A DNA stretch of 64,000 nt, taken from the NCBI GenBank assembly GCA_019787685.1, contig JAHNUO010000038.1, positions 124,001-188,000 on the forward strand, in the 5' to 3' direction. The position numbers were made by a program, and so were the translations under genes. Positions within the stretch are counted from its first letter, which is position 1. The number at the start of each line of letters is the position of its first letter. The stretch comes from Chiua virens. Its lineage: Eukaryota; Basidiomycota; Agaricomycetes; Boletales; Boletaceae. The notes below the pieces were generated by a model that saw only the letters and a list, made by a program, of their open reading frames with translations, made no database searches and was not told the DNA's origin. This document shows positions 10,793 through 23,746 of this stretch, in pieces.

Positions 10793-12710
10793 ATGGACAA
10801 TGACTACAAGGCCTCAAAAGAGGCATTTGTCTCCGGGATGTCTGGTTCAACTGTCTTCCACGTCAACGCCATCTCAGCTGTCGCGTTGGTAAGTCCATTG
10901 AGACGTGCCGGTTGATCCGTTACTCAAGGTTCCAAGGCATCTATAACTCTACATTCTGCCCTGCGAACGCGTGTTACTGCGTTCCGTTCTATGCCATTCG
11001 TTCTGGAATGGCTGGTGTTGATCCTCCCCATGTCGTTTTCGCTGACAGTTTATGCCGATGCACCCGGAGCACTCTCGGCACTCCTTCTGGCCCCAACCTG
11101 TGTCTTGCTTCTTCTTCCCCGGATCGACGGTGGAACACATTTACTTTCAAAAAGGAACGAGGTCCAGCGGAGCCCGACGACCCGAGATAGTGCCATCGAT
11201 AAGTATGCACAGGCCGGCGCTGAGACCCCTTCCAGCACTCACGACGTACCGCGCCAACATGATGTTGCTCACTGTATTTTCCATCCTCGCGGTCGATTTT
11301 CCTGTCTTCCCGCGCTCACTTGCAAAGTGTGAAACGTTTGGCGTGTCATTGGTACGTGCTGCCTTGCGTAATGTTCTTAGCGCTATCTCATCTCTTGACT
11401 TCTTTGGGCCAGATGGATATGGGCGTTGGGTCGTTCGTTTTCTCTCAGGGCATCGTATCTGCGATACCCCTCGTCAAAGACCCATCTCAGTTGCATGGGA
11501 ACGTGAAACTGAAGCTATACCGGACAATCAAAAAGATTTTACCAATCGCTTTGTTGGGCATCGTTCGAGTGCTGCTTGTGAAGGGAACAGAATATCCTGT
11601 ATGATGACCCTTGGGCATCACCTGGTTTTGCAAACTGAAACATTTCAGGAACATGTCACGGAGTACGGGGTGCATTGGAACTTTTTCTTGACGCTCGCCA
11701 TTTTAGCCAGTCGCAGAAGTCGTCCTCCATCCAATCATCAAATATATGCCTATATCATTGTTAGGCCTTTGGATCGGTGTCTGTGAGCGGACCTGGCTTA
11801 GTTTCTGGAATGATTTAACTAGCTTCATAATACAGTACATCAACTCGCGTTGTCGTTTCTGGGATTGGAGTCCTTCCTCCTTCACGCCCCTCGAAGTAAT
11901 ATCATTTCCGCGAACAAGGAAGGACTGATTTCCCTCTTGGGTAAGATGGTTTCTTGACTGCGTTCTGCTGTAAATGTTGATATTCTCAGGTTATCTCTCG
12001 CTTCATGTTATGGGCCTTTCTCTTGGCACGATTATCCTTCCACCTTCTCCATCTTTCTTCCGTAAACAGCAGCTCTCCCTATTCGAGGGCAATGTCCAGC
12101 GTCTTGCAAAATTAGATCCTTCTGCCCCTAGACAAAACGCGAAAACCACCATCGAACTCTTTTCATACGCCCTGGTGTGGTGGTTCTTTCTGGCGCTTAT
12201 ACGACATGGTCTGCAAGTTTCTCGACGAATGGTTGGTCTGGTTGCTCCGTGATGTAATCGAGCTAACCGTTCATACTCTGCAGGCTAATTTGCCGTATAT
12301 CCTCTGGGTTGTCGCTTACAACACGTCGTTCATCCTCGCATTTTATCTTCTAGAAATGACCTTTTTTCCTACTCGGATCTCGAAGCTGAAAGATCCTTCG
12401 GATCCCTCTGGTAAACGAATCCTCCAAGAGGATCCGACGACGTCCACACCGAAGTCGGCTCCCGCTTTGCTCGAAGCCGTAAACAAGAATGGGCTTGTGG
12501 TCTTCCTCGCTGTATGTCCTGACGCAGTCCTTTACCAACCTATCTCTGCTCATAGTTGTTTAGGCGAACGTTGCGACGGGTCTCATTAACGTATCGATCC
12601 AAACCATGTATACGCCAAACGTACAAGCAATGTGCATATTGCTAGGGTATTCATTCGGTACATGTTTGTTTGCTTGGATATTCCGAAAGAGACGTATCTG
12701 GGCAATATGA
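10793..12710 (+). CDS. GWT1: GPI-anchored wall transfer protein 1 (GWT1/PIG-W-like acyltransferase)
   Basis: ER membrane enzyme that acylates the inositol of glucosaminyl-phosphatidylinositol during GPI anchor synthesis. It starts at ATG 10793 and begins '[15 protein letters not shown]', the hallmark N-terminus. Later exons give '[19 protein letters not shown]' then '[12 protein letters not shown]', '[16 protein letters not shown]', '[13 protein letters not shown]', and the C-terminal GWT1 block '[14 protein letters not shown]'. Many hydrophobic helices are visible. At least six short introns were seen and the frames join well. It ends 'FRKRRIWAI' with TGA at 12708-12710, only 34 bp before the stop of the convergent carboxypeptidase, so the 3' UTRs must overlap. 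It acts in the same pathway as the Smp3-like gene at 55.4 kb. Confidence 0.9.
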
Positions 12711-12744
12711 TACCTTGGTTCCCTTGACTCTGAAAAAAGGATGC

Positions 12745-15016
12745 TTAGACTGAGTGAAGCGGCTCTTTGTTGATGACTTGGGTGAAGATCTCCAGAGCTG
12801 CAGCAGGTTGGAATGCGGGCTGAAGATGTATCATTCAGTGAAAACAATGTCTGGCCCAGTGTGAGCCTCGACGTACTACCTCGTGCCCAGCATAATAGAC
12901 CCTCCTGTTTGGTCGTTGGAATATCAGGGTGAAATTCATATCAGGCATGTCAAAGTCACGTACGCAAAGGTGAAGTTGTCCACATTGGCGACGGCAGCAA
13001 TCGTGGTGCCATCCAATGTTATGTTCATGAGGGGAGTATCATGGAGTGTCTGGTTACCGTACCACTCCATGGCAAGTACGGAGGCGTAACCCTACGGTAC
13101 TCAGTGGAGTTGACGGAAGAGTAATATGAGAAGGAGAACCTACGCCAAGCCAGTTGCAGCTATGTGGAACGACCGATCGTCAAGAGTTGCCCAATGTAAG
13201 TTAACGAATACGCACTTGATATCCGCATCGCCAGCCTATGAAATGTGACTGCAATAAGGAAGCTGGAGAGTATAATTTGTAGATTCGCCATACCCAAATC
13301 AGTGTCTTCAGTCCAGAGTTCACCAGCTCGGAGAGCTCCGGAAGCCACGTTCGTGCGTCCTGGAATGCAACAGGCGTCAATATTCGCATACGATACTAGA
13401 CATTGAGGAGTTAAACTTACATCCCCAGTGTTGGAAAACAGACTCGCAGGAGCATTAGGACATTCCCCATATGTAGATTCAGCGCCAATTTTTCTCATAA
13501 CCTCTGGGTTTTCCAGGTAATTCACGTAGTATTCGGGGGGGAAAGATGCCGGAAATTGCTGTCGGAGATCATCCGAATCTCTCTCTCCGACTGCAGGAGC
13601 AAAAATATTCTGGACCTGTCGGATGAGAGGACTGACATGCAGTGATTCCTACAAAAGCAATGATAAAAAAGCCACACATACACAGTAATTGTCTGCCTGA
13701 CTACAGATGTCATTAGATTCAGTGGAGTTGCCAGCATCATAGCAGTCTTGTTCTTGTGCAATGCATCCGTTAGGACCGTAGAGTGCCACGGATATATTTC
13801 TCAATACATCATCGGTTTGAAGTTGACCATATCCCGGGGCGTAGGTTGCGAATTCATAATAGGCGATGTTCTGGATCAAAGGATCGTACCAACCACTACA
13901 AAAGGGCACTGAGCGACTTGGCATGGTCAACGACTCGAGTGTCGCTCACTTGTTGATCATAAGGGCACTGACGACGACAGGTTCACCTTGAATGGTACCA
14001 CTAGAGATCAAAGCGTTCTGTTCGTTAAAGTATGTTATGAAGCTGGGACCGTAGTGTCCACCATAGCTCTCCGTGGCAAAGATGAACCTAGTCAGACGCT
14101 CTGAGCACCACGTTCCGAATAGAGGTACACCAGACACATACTCGCGACTCGCATACTTTGAGAAGGCCTGACTCTCAAAAAGCACTTGGAAGGCCTTCCA
14201 CACAAAAGGCGCAGCGGCCTCCGTGCTATTGACCGTGTCCGTTCCATAAGAGAATCCAGTGCCGATGGGTTGGTCAATGTAGATCACTGGGCCGTGAGTC
14301 CGTGACGATCAGGCACCCGTCGACGTAAATCTCGAAGTACGCACTATTGCTCACGTTGTTCCAACTGTGTTTCCTGTTTAGATATCGCCCGCTTTTGACA
14401 GAATGGAATTCTCACCTGTATGGGTTGAGATACGTAGAGTTTCCGTCTGCGTTCACCATACATGGCCCGTTCTCTGCGGATTGGGCGACGGTTTGCTTCA
14501 AGATGGTATATCTATCGTCACAGAGCAGTCTGACCTTGGAAGAGCCCGACCATGGAGGAACATCCAGGGCCACCGTTCAACCTTTCATGTGAAAGGTTAA
14601 ATCAGCCTCCACCTTGATGTTGGCCTATTCCTGACATACTCACCAAAGCGTGAACGGCGCCGTCTCGGGAGAATTGCGCGCCTCGAAGAACCAGAACCAC
14701 TAGAGTTCAGTGTCAACGCCCGACTCAACCTCCAGAGACCAGGTTTTTTTTTCATACTGACCATGGACATGTTCGTCCCAACATCAATGTAACCTGAATA
14801 CTGGTTAACGCCCGGCGTCGTCTCGCAGACCCCTGAATTAGTGATATAACGCAGGTTTGTGTCAGGATGAATTTGGGAACGAAACACAGCCTGTCGCGTG
14901 TTTGGAATTTCGTCCGCCATTCCGCCGTGGACGGACGCTGCATAAACATGCTTGAAAGCTGCCGCTGTGATGAATGTAATAACTGAGGAAACAACTGGGA
15001 AAGACTGGAGGTGCAT
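12745..15016 (-). CDS. Serine carboxypeptidase, family S10 (copy A)
   Basis: Secreted or vacuolar peptidase that removes C-terminal residues at acid pH. The start at 15016 gives a signal peptide ('MHLQSFPVVSSVITF', then Ala-rich). S10 landmarks in order: 'SGYIDVGTNMSM', 'LNGGPGCSSMVGLFQG', 'YIDQPIGTGFSYGTD', the nucleophile motif 'FATESYGGHYGPSF' near 14055, the Asp segment 'AGDADI' near 13230, and the catalytic His in 'RVYYAGHE' near 12890. It is divided into about nine exons by short introns. The C-terminus 'VINKEPLHSV' ends with TAA at 12745-12747. It is paralogous to copy B immediately upstream and nearly collinear with it, including intron positions. Copy A reads in frame across the segment where copy B is broken. 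Confidence 0.9.
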
Positions 15017-15480
15017 ATTTTCTGGAACCGTGGCGGGATACAGCCAACGCACCTCGAGGGAGAAGTCAAAACCAAGCTAGTACGGCATGCCAGTGGGAGC
15101 TTTAGCCGACGTAGGCGGCCCGAAGGGATGACCTTATCATGCACACGCTGGTACTTGGTAGAAATTACACATGCGGACCGGCGCGCGGCTCGGAATTATC
15201 TCAAGTCGTGCCATAAGGACTCACAAGGACCGATTTGGCTGTACGGCGTGGCGAGCCTGAGAAACTTATTATAGTAGTCGACCACTGAAATCTGGCAGTG
15301 AATCCCAACTTTTCTCAACTCAACCTTAGAGTCGCCTTCAACTCTTGAAGTAAGTGAACGTTGTGAGGAATCTCATAGTCTATCGATCTAAATCATGCAC
15401 ACACACACACAAAAGTACAAGCAACATGACAAGTTTAATTGTTTGGGTGTTCCCCCAATCCTTTCATCCGCCCATAGCTC
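15017..15480. other. Spacer between tandem carboxypeptidase copies
   Basis: This 464 bp spacer contains the promoter of copy A and the 3' flank of copy B. A short CA microsatellite lies at about 15396-15411. No gene is supported. Confidence 0.5.
15396..15411. repeat. CA dinucleotide microsatellite
   Basis: About eight CA units lie just 3' of carboxypeptidase copy B. The tract is short and probably of interest only as a length-variable marker. Confidence 0.7.
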
Positions 15481-17763
15481 TTACGTAGAGTGGAGAGGCT
15501 CTTTGTTGATGACTTGGGTGAAAATTTCCAGAGCAGCTGCTGGTTGGAAAGCAGGCTGAAAAAAAATGTGTCCTTCAGCAAGCCTAAGCCTGATTTAATG
15601 TAGGCTTCCACGTACCACCTCGTGGCCAGCAGCATAGACTCTCCTATTTCGAATTTGTTTGAAGATAAGGTTGAACCCATGTTGAGTGCTTAAAGGTACG
15701 TACGCAAAGGTGAAGTTGTCCACGTTGGCAACAGCGGCGATCGTTGTGCCAGTCGAGTGTGATGTTGCTGAGAGGCGTCTTGTGGAGCGTCTTGTTACCA
15801 TACCAGTCCATGGCAAGCACGGAGGCGTAACCCTACGGAGAATCCAGCGGTTGGAATTTGGCAGGAGAATGACGTCGCCGAAGAAAACTTACACCAAGCC
15901 AGTTACAGCTGTGTAATGGATGCAACTGTCAGAAGAAGCACCCAGAAAAGAAAGAGAAAACTGAACACGCACTTGATATCTGCATCCCCAGCCTGACATG
16001 AATACAAATCAGTAAACAGGCATAGCTAGGCGATCTCAGGTCAGGATCGCCATACCCAAATTAGCGTCTTGAACCCAGTGTTCACCAACGCGGAGAGCTC
16101 GGGAAGCCACGTTCGTGCGTCCTACAAAGTACATGTGTCAATATTCGGACGCAATTAAAGCCATCGGGTACTTCAAACTTACATCTCCAGTCTTAACGAA
16201 CAGATTGTACGGAGCGTCGGGACATTCGCTATATCTGGACTCGGCACCAATCATGCTCATGACTTCCGGATTGTGCAGGTAATCGACATAGTATTCCGGA
16301 GGGAATAATGCTGAATAGTTCTGTCTGAGATCTTCCGAATCACGGTTGCCGACAGCAGGAACAAAGACATTGTCGATCTACCAGACCAAAAAAACTGACA
16401 TGTGTGATCCACGCCAGAGCAACAACGAACGATGACGTACACAGTATTTGTCCGCCTTACGACAGATCTTGTTAGATCTAGTAGAGTTGCCTGCATCATA
16501 ACAGTTTTGCTCTTGCACGACACATCCGTCGGGGCCGTACAGGGCCTCGGATATGTTTTTCAATACATCGTCTGGTTGAAGCTGACCGTATCCAGGAGCA
16601 TAAGTTGCGAAGTTGTAGTAGGCGATGTTCTGAATCAATGGGTCGTACCAACCACTGCAGCAAGGAACACTAAGCTGTTTGGCAAGGGAAGTAGCAAGGG
16701 CATTACTGACTTGTTGATCATGAGGGCACTGACGACAACAGGTTCACCTTGGATGGCACCGCTGGCGATCAACGCATTCTGTTCATCAAAGTATGTCACG
16801 AAGCTGGGGCCATAGTGACCGCCATAACTCTCTGTTGCAAAAATGAATCTGGTCATGTGGTTTCAGTATAGCATTTCTGGAGGGAGGACTCAGAAGCACC
16901 ACAGACACGTACTCACGACTCGCATACTTTGAGAAGAGCTGGCTTTCGAAAAGTACTTGGAAGGCCTTCCACACAAAAGGCGCAGCGGCCTCCGTGCTAT
17001 TGACTCTGTCCGTTCCATACGAGAATCCGGTGCCAATGGGTTGGTCAATGTAAATCACTAGAACCAAGCTGAGGTGCTTCCGATGGGTGCAAAGGTGCGA
17101 ACTACGTACTGTTGCTCACATTATTCCAACTGCATTCCTATTCAGATATCACCGTTTCTGATGGAATAAAATCCATACCTGTATGGGTTGAGGTACGTAG
17201 AGTTTCCGTCTTCATCAACATGACACGGCCCATTCTCTGAAGATTGAAAGCTTGTTACATCTCATCTCCGAGTCTCAGCACAACACCATTACCTTGGAAG
17301 AGACCAATCATGGAGGAGCATCCCGGGCCACCGTTCAACCTTTCATGTAAAAGATCACATCAACCTCAACCAGATGCTGGCATATTCGTAAATCTTCACC
17401 AAAGCGTGAATGGCGCCGTCTTGGGCGAGTTGCGTGCCTCGAAGAACCAAAACCACTAGTGTCCAGCATCAGCACTTGGTCCAGTCTCTAGACCATGTAC
17501 ATGCTGACCATCGACATGTTCGTTCCAACATCAATGTAGCCAGAATACTGGTTCACCCCGGGCGTTGTCTCGCAGATTCCGGAATTAGTGACATAGCGCA
17601 GGTTCACCTCGTTCTGTATCTGAGAGCGAAATACAAGGTGTCGCGGCGTTGTGATTTCACCCGTACCATGAGCTGAGGCGGGCCAAATGTGCGAGGTTCC
17701 TGCTGCAAGAAGCGCGACGACGACGACTGAGGTGATGACCCGGAGAGGAGACTGGAGGAGCAT
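15481..17763 (-). CDS. Serine carboxypeptidase, family S10 (copy B, one-base frame break)
   Basis: Tandem paralogue of the downstream copy with the same domain order: signal peptide from 17763 ('MLLQSPLRVITSVVVV'), 'SGYIDVGTNMSM', 'YIDQPIGTGFSYGTD', nucleophile 'FATESYGGHYGPSF' near 16820, 'AGDADI' near 15980, His in 'RVYAAGHEV' near 15630, and an end 'VINKEPLHST' with TAA at 15481-15483. An ATG 18 bases upstream is possible, but alignment with copy A favours 17763. At about 15751 copy B has eleven bases where copy A has ten between two identical blocks. This shifts the frame inside 'NITLDGTTIAAVA', so the catalytic His is out of frame with the Ser. It is either a young pseudogene or a sequence error; see findings. 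Confidence 0.85.
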
Positions 17764-19819
17764 CTTACTAGCAGAATGCACCCAGAAGTGAAAGATGAGG
17801 AAGAGAACTTCCTATGTGCACGTGTCTTATAGTCATGCTGTTATCTTGGCACCGGGCTCCGAGCCCGATGTCATCTGGTATCAGCTGGTTACATGCCACA
17901 TGAAACGGTGACAGCAAGAGGCAGGAGCTGCTTGAAAGTAAGCTCACCCACGGGTCGCATGGTAGTTGTGTAGTAACACAGGGGTAGCGGATTGTGCGAT
18001 TGATTCGGTGACGAGTCGGCCTTGCGCATACTAATTGAAATTTTGAATACACTGCACACAGTAGCATGAACACACGAGAAGGAACTTTAGCGGAACTGCG
18101 GAAGGCATACATTTCATGGAGACTCCAGGTTCCAAGAGAATCAGACTCGATGTTAGCAGCTCCGAGCGAGTTTCAGCAGTACCGAGTCATATGCCGATCC
18201 ATATTATGGAAAGCCGGACAATTGTAACCACGCTAACTTGAGCCTCTGTGTCGCCCATTGAATGCTTCAGGCATGGCGAGGGACCGGATCTATACAAGCT
18301 TAAGTAGTTCAAAGTTTCCATGTGGTAGTACGACGAAGCGCGTGGCAGGCGGCGGACAGTCCGTGGGAGTGGTCCCAGCCACTGAACTTTCAAATCTCAA
18401 CCAAGATGATATCAGTTGAACGGAAGTTTCATCGCGCTGGCAAGCTCGCGCCAAATTCTCGCGTATGAGATGGTGCAGTGTAAGGAAGCTTGGTATTCCC
18501 TAGGTAATAGTGATGGAGTTTCTTGCACTGCTATCGCTGTTTCTCTCAGCAGATCTCTCTCTCATTCCCGCGTTCGGCTCGCTGCAGCATCAGGGCGAGT
18601 GCGGTGACTCGTCCTGCGTTTACTCCTGTACACCTCATTATCCCGTGTGCACACGATTTGACTGACTGCCGCAAATATCGAGAGGGTACCTCCGCGGGAT
18701 CGCAGAACGTTGGCCAAGCTCCGAGATGGTGATCCTATGCACGATGCAGCATATTTCCGAGTTTGGCTTCGATAAACCGTTCGAGAACATGGGCAAGGAG
18801 ATGTATCAGATCACGGACGATTGTATCACCACGGGTATGTCGCCCTGCTACTTGGATGAATAGACCTATCGACGAGGTGACATGTTAGATTGTTTCATGT
18901 CCAACCTCGAAGAGGCGCTTTTAGCCATCCATGAATGCGGTATCCCGCTCATGGGAATGTTCTCAGGAGTACGCGTTGCCGTTTTCATTCCGTGCTTACC
19001 TGAAACGCGGCTCGACGCAGGTCTGATGGATAACGTGGAGTGGAGCTCTGGTATGGAATCTAAGTACAGACGTGGCCTTTCCAACGAGACGCGATTTGGC
19101 TCATCTCTGCTTTGATTGCCTAGGTTCGGTATTCAACATGTCACCTACACGACGCTCGAAAGGACCTACAAGCGGTCTGCTTATGCGCTTTGTACGTCAG
19201 TCCCTCGACCGGGTTCGTTGCGTGAGATTCTGACAGTTGGCTGTTTTTACCTCTCTGACAGCGGAATTTCATGCTTCGCATGGAATTACGAACGCGAACG
19301 TGAAAAGGTAATAAGTGGAGATCAAGCCACCCACCTAAGTATCGCTTGTGGTAAAACTTGAACAAACTGTCTCCGCAAATGCATTCAGAAATAACCACTA
19401 CAGAGATGGTTATATCGCAACGTGAACCTTGAACCTCTTTCCGAGGGATGCAACACCGTTTCAGACAGACTCACGACCGTTTCTGGCTTAAGTGGTATCT
19501 GAACCGTAAGGATTTTTTGCAGTTTTGTGGGTATGGCACACGGCCAAGGCCCGCGGCACCCCCACGTCGTTGGGCGCGAAAATAGACCAGTTTGGCGCTA
19601 AGGGATAATAAGGAGCGATAAGCGGAACGGCTATTATGATATACATGATGGCTAGCAGGCGGGCCTACACATACACGCGAAAGACAGTACGGACTTCCTG
19701 AGGGGCTCGTCCTCTCATGGTGCGACGATGGAACCGAAGCTCCACAATCTAAGCATCTTATTATCCAATGCACACAATCGCCGATCCATTCAAGTTCACC
19801 TGATATTGACTGGCGTTTC
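17764..19819. other. Gene-poor tract of about 2 kb
   Basis: The right part next to 17764 should be the promoter of carboxypeptidase copy B. Around 18729-18840 a plus-strand stretch reads as open protein ('HISEFGFDKPFENMGKE') before a possible GT donor, and short open pieces continue to about 19360. I could not join them into one frame or match a family. It may be a decayed gene or untranslated sequence. Confidence 0.35.
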
Positions 19820-22442
19820 TCATACGGTGTAGATGTCATCATCCTGGATTATGCCTTCTTCCATGGCCTTTATTACTTTGAACGTGGTTCAACCTTAGTA
19901 CCTAGCGCACCAAGAGAAATAAACCTACGAAGGGCAAGATGCAATGAATGGAAACGGGAACGGGCAAAGTTGGCTATGATATAAATTTAGCCATCAAGAT
20001 GATCCATGATGCATGTGGAAAGAAGCTTGCATATTGCGGCCCACAGCCTGGGATGCCCGGTCCTTCTCCACAGTCCTTGCAATTCTCCTTCCGCATCCAA
20101 TCCCCATACTTTGCCCACCTTGGCTGCAACATCGGGCCCACAAACCTCCTCTATAGAGGAACGTATGTCTCCAAAACTTTACATGGTTCGAAAAAGTCAT
20201 GTACGTCGACCAGAATGGTTTGTCGAGCCCGGTCAGAAAGCAGTTCTATCAGTCAGTGAGGATACAACTTACCCAGTTGCAAAGATGATAACTTCCCCTT
20301 CCAGTATCGTTCCATCCTCAATTTCGATACCTTCCTCTGTAAATCTGCGGAGAGAAGGACTGCTTCTCACCGTGATAGACCCATCGATTATCTCTTCACA
20401 TGTACCGGTGTCTGAAAATGTATCCAGTCGACGAGTCATAAGAGGCACGGATTACTGACTTATGTAAAATCCCCCAGCTCTCTCGTATATTAATGGCATT
20501 AACCCTGCTCCATCTGGACCAAGCCATGTTCTAAACCCAGCTTTTTCTAAATTGTCAAAAATCTCCCTGATCGTTACGGTCATCACAGGAAACACACTAC
20601 GGAGATGGCGTGACTACGTACTTGTCCATCCCATTTGCCCATCGCGCTGTCGAAGCCTTCCACAGATACTTTTGGGTTGAATAGGGTAATGCTACGCTGA
20701 GGAGGTCCGCAAAATCGACTGATGACTGCTCATTATACCTCTCTAACATTCCGTGTGGGAGGTCGTTGAGACGGAATTCGTAACGGTACGGTGCGTGGTC
20801 GTACCTTCGAGAGAGATTGCGAGCGCGGCCCTGGACATAACATACGTGGGTGAACGCTGAATCCTACACATGTCAGCAGAAAAATATCAACAAATTTGAT
20901 TAGCAATGCATACATTGTAACCTTGCACCCGTAGTAATATAGCTCATGTGCAATATCATGTGCTATACGAACTTTAGATGCAGAACCAATCTGGAATATT
21001 GCGTCGAACCTGAATTGCCGGTACCAATTACGATCACCTTTTTCCCTGGAAACTCCGCCGCAGAAGTAAACTGGGTGGAATGCAAAAAAGTACCGCGGTA
21101 TAATTCCTAATAATGAAAATGTTGGCCCAACCACGAAACCAGACGAACGACAGTGACCTGCCTTTCCAGGAACATCGGGCGTCTTTGGGAAGCCACCGCC
21201 CAAACCAGCTTGCAAATACAAGTTGCCTGACTTTCATGGACCTTGTCTTTCCACCCTTATCGATAGAAACCTGCCATGTATTTTCCTCTTGGCTAAAGCT
21301 TGAACCAGTGATGGAGGATGAAAGCCAAACATTAAGGTCAAGGGACGTTGCATAGGATTCGAGCCAGTCAGCCAGCTTTGGTCGATGAGAGGGATATACG
21401 AGTGCATGTCAATTGACGGTACCTTTGGGGCAGGACAAAATACAGGGAATGTTTTCGGATAACTGTCGAACCACAAGGTAAATGTTTGATCGAGTAGGAT
21501 TGGCACAATATCTACTCACTCTAGGTATGGCATTTGATTAAACCCTGTGTCGATCATGTAGGAGCTTCGGATGGCGCATACATTCTACAGATCGACTTAC
21601 AAATGGGGTTATGGAGGCGTAGGGAGTTGTAGTGTTTCCTCCACTATTGCTGGGTCAGTTGAGCATGTCTAGATGGATACATCGTCGATCATACATTGTC
21701 GCCAACCCGTCTGTTTTTGTCGATGACAAGGGTAGGGACACCAAGATATGTCAGTCTTGCTGCTATGTCGAGTCCGCTGTGACCGGCACCTATGACAAGG
21801 ACAGTGGGATCGGCATCCTCAAAGTTAATCTCGCGTCGGCGACGGTCCTGCCAGCTATCATGGTGTGTCAGACGTGCCCGAAGAGCGCCAATCTGGGAGA
21901 GACATCAGGTAACTTGAATGGAGACACAACTTCATACTTGAATGACGCACCTTCTCCGGGTGTGCCTTTAGGGCATTGAGGCGGGTGAGCAAGGACCATG
22001 CTTTCCAAATGCCACTCGAAGTGGGGATCAAGAAAGCGACCGCGTTACCTTTGGCATGAATAGTTTCAAAGTCAAAACAGAATCGAATGAATATAAGGTC
22101 AGGAAGGGGACTCAGAATCGCTGGTACGTGTATCGCATCCTCAAGGAGGTGGAACGCCGATAAACCCGTGACTGCGAGACGAGCCTGCAACATGCGCTGG
22201 ATGGCTGGATGGCCACGGATGGTTCGAAAGTCCCAAGTGAGGGTCAAGATGTCTTTCCAGTAGCCATGTTCATGGAAGAGAGATATAAGTGAGTCTAGGT
22301 CCTGTTTCGCAAGGGTGGCCTCGAATGCGGAGAGCCATTTAATGGACTGTTCTAGCGGGAATTGTGCCTCGATGGATGGTTTATCTACGTTGAGATGCTG
22401 GAGGGTTGGACAGTCAAAAGGGGCCGCGTTCAGCGAGGGCAT
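19820..22442 (-). CDS. NTF2-like domain + FAD-dependent monooxygenase (copy 1, one-base frame break)
   Basis: Flavin monooxygenase of the FMO/Baeyer-Villiger type preceded by an NTF2/SnoaL-like domain. The N-terminal 190 residues (exon at about 21966-22442) include 'WKDILTLTWDFRTIRG' and 'RFCFDFETIHAKG'. The FAD-binding glycine motif GAGHSGL follows near 21790, and a second dinucleotide motif 'VIVIGTGNSG' lies near 21020. C-terminal motifs 'LGPDGAG' and 'GTCEEIIDGSI' match the family. It ends 'DDDIYTV' with TGA at 19820-19822. Near 21205-21213 the conserved 'FATG' segment carries one extra base compared with copy 2, so the frame is lost between 'VRQLVFA' and 'GGGFPKTPDVPG'. Several short introns are present. 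The substrate is unknown. Confidence 0.8.
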
Positions 22443-23746
22443 CTTGGTTAGGAACTAGGGGTTGAGCGACGCAACTGCCAGTGAAAAGTAGGAAGCAAGC
22501 AGTATGACCTGGAGTCCTTGGACGTCCGATCGAAGCCCAATTCCGAATTTCTAACGTCCATTCAACAGCAAGTCCCGATTCAGCATGATCCTATTACGGG
22601 ACAGCGCCTGGTTCCGAAACCGGAAGGATACCCATCCTTCACTTCACAAACTTCACAAACTTGCCGAGTTACTCGTCGGCTTATTAACTGTCTGTGCGCC
22701 TTTGTTGTCCAGTTATGAGTGCTTACGTTCAAAAGCTCATCGCGACATCAGTCTCTTCAATCTTTTTCTTGTTTTGGCGATGCAGAGCAGCCTCGATGTC
22801 AAATTCATCGATCAGATGCTCCAAACGGAACCAGAGAGGACAAGACCTGAGGAGAAATTTCAGAAACTCTCTTGCCGTGGTTTCCTGCGTTTGCTGTCCC
22901 CACTTCAACTTGAAGTGCCACTCCTGAAATTTGTGCTCAAGATCACACGACGCCGCTTGTGCAATACACACAGTATTCTTTCCCCCGTGCTGACGAGCCC
23001 CTCCCAAGTGATTCCGACCCGTCTATCAACGCATGTCTGCTCGAACGTGCGGTGCGCCGTCTCGAGCCTTGTGCATCTTTGATTTTCTGATATACATCAC
23101 GCAGAGCTCAGCTATGTGGGATCCAACACGCTTGGTACATCGGGCACACCATGCCAGTGACTTGAGGTCGTTCTGCTCGCGGCCTGTCTAATGTTCGATG
23201 ATCCTGGTGAACTCAAATCCGACAAGGTTCTGGCTCAATGCTACGATCCCATCTTTTCCGTCACCCATCCCAGTGACATGAAGACCATCGCTATCCAGTT
23301 CAACTTCGGTTGGTCGGGTCTCATACTTCCCTTCATCTCCCCGTATTTCTAGCCACTTATCACATCCTCAAGAACTTCCGCGAGGAGTTGATCTTACCCA
23401 TCAAGATGCTGAATGATGAAATCCGAACAAATCGCAACTTTTCACACGACGACTTTATTGATGCCACTTGTCGTGACGCTCTCATGACTCCCAATACGGA
23501 TGTCGGATGCATCTGCCGCTCTTTCGAAACGCCGAGTTGAATGAGAGGATGAGTCGAACCCTCGATTGCAGAAAGATGTGCTTAATCCATCGGTGATCAG
23601 CTGCTTGTCATGATATATCCCTCAGCCCATATCATACTTAGTCCCAAAGTAGCATCTAGATAGAAGCAAGTAGAAAGCTGTCTTTGCAATAGATGGACCG
23701 TGCAAGGATTTACGTTTGTCTATTCGAGTCTGGATTACTTTGATAC
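22443..23746. other. Tract between the two monooxygenase copies
   Basis: About 1.3 kb with no recognised gene. Near 22443 it holds the promoter of copy 1. On the plus strand a 165-codon ORF at 22585-23082 and open stretches at 23192-23349 and 23310-23540 ('FREELILPIKMLNDE') have protein-like composition, and might be exons of one small unrecognised gene. A minus-strand ORF at 22729-23007 overlaps the first, and only one can be real. I could not connect them into a family. Confidence 0.3.

Noticed and set aside
17764..19819. Possible transposon in the gene-poor tract
   Set aside because: No terminal inverted repeats, reverse transcriptase, integrase or transposase motif was seen.
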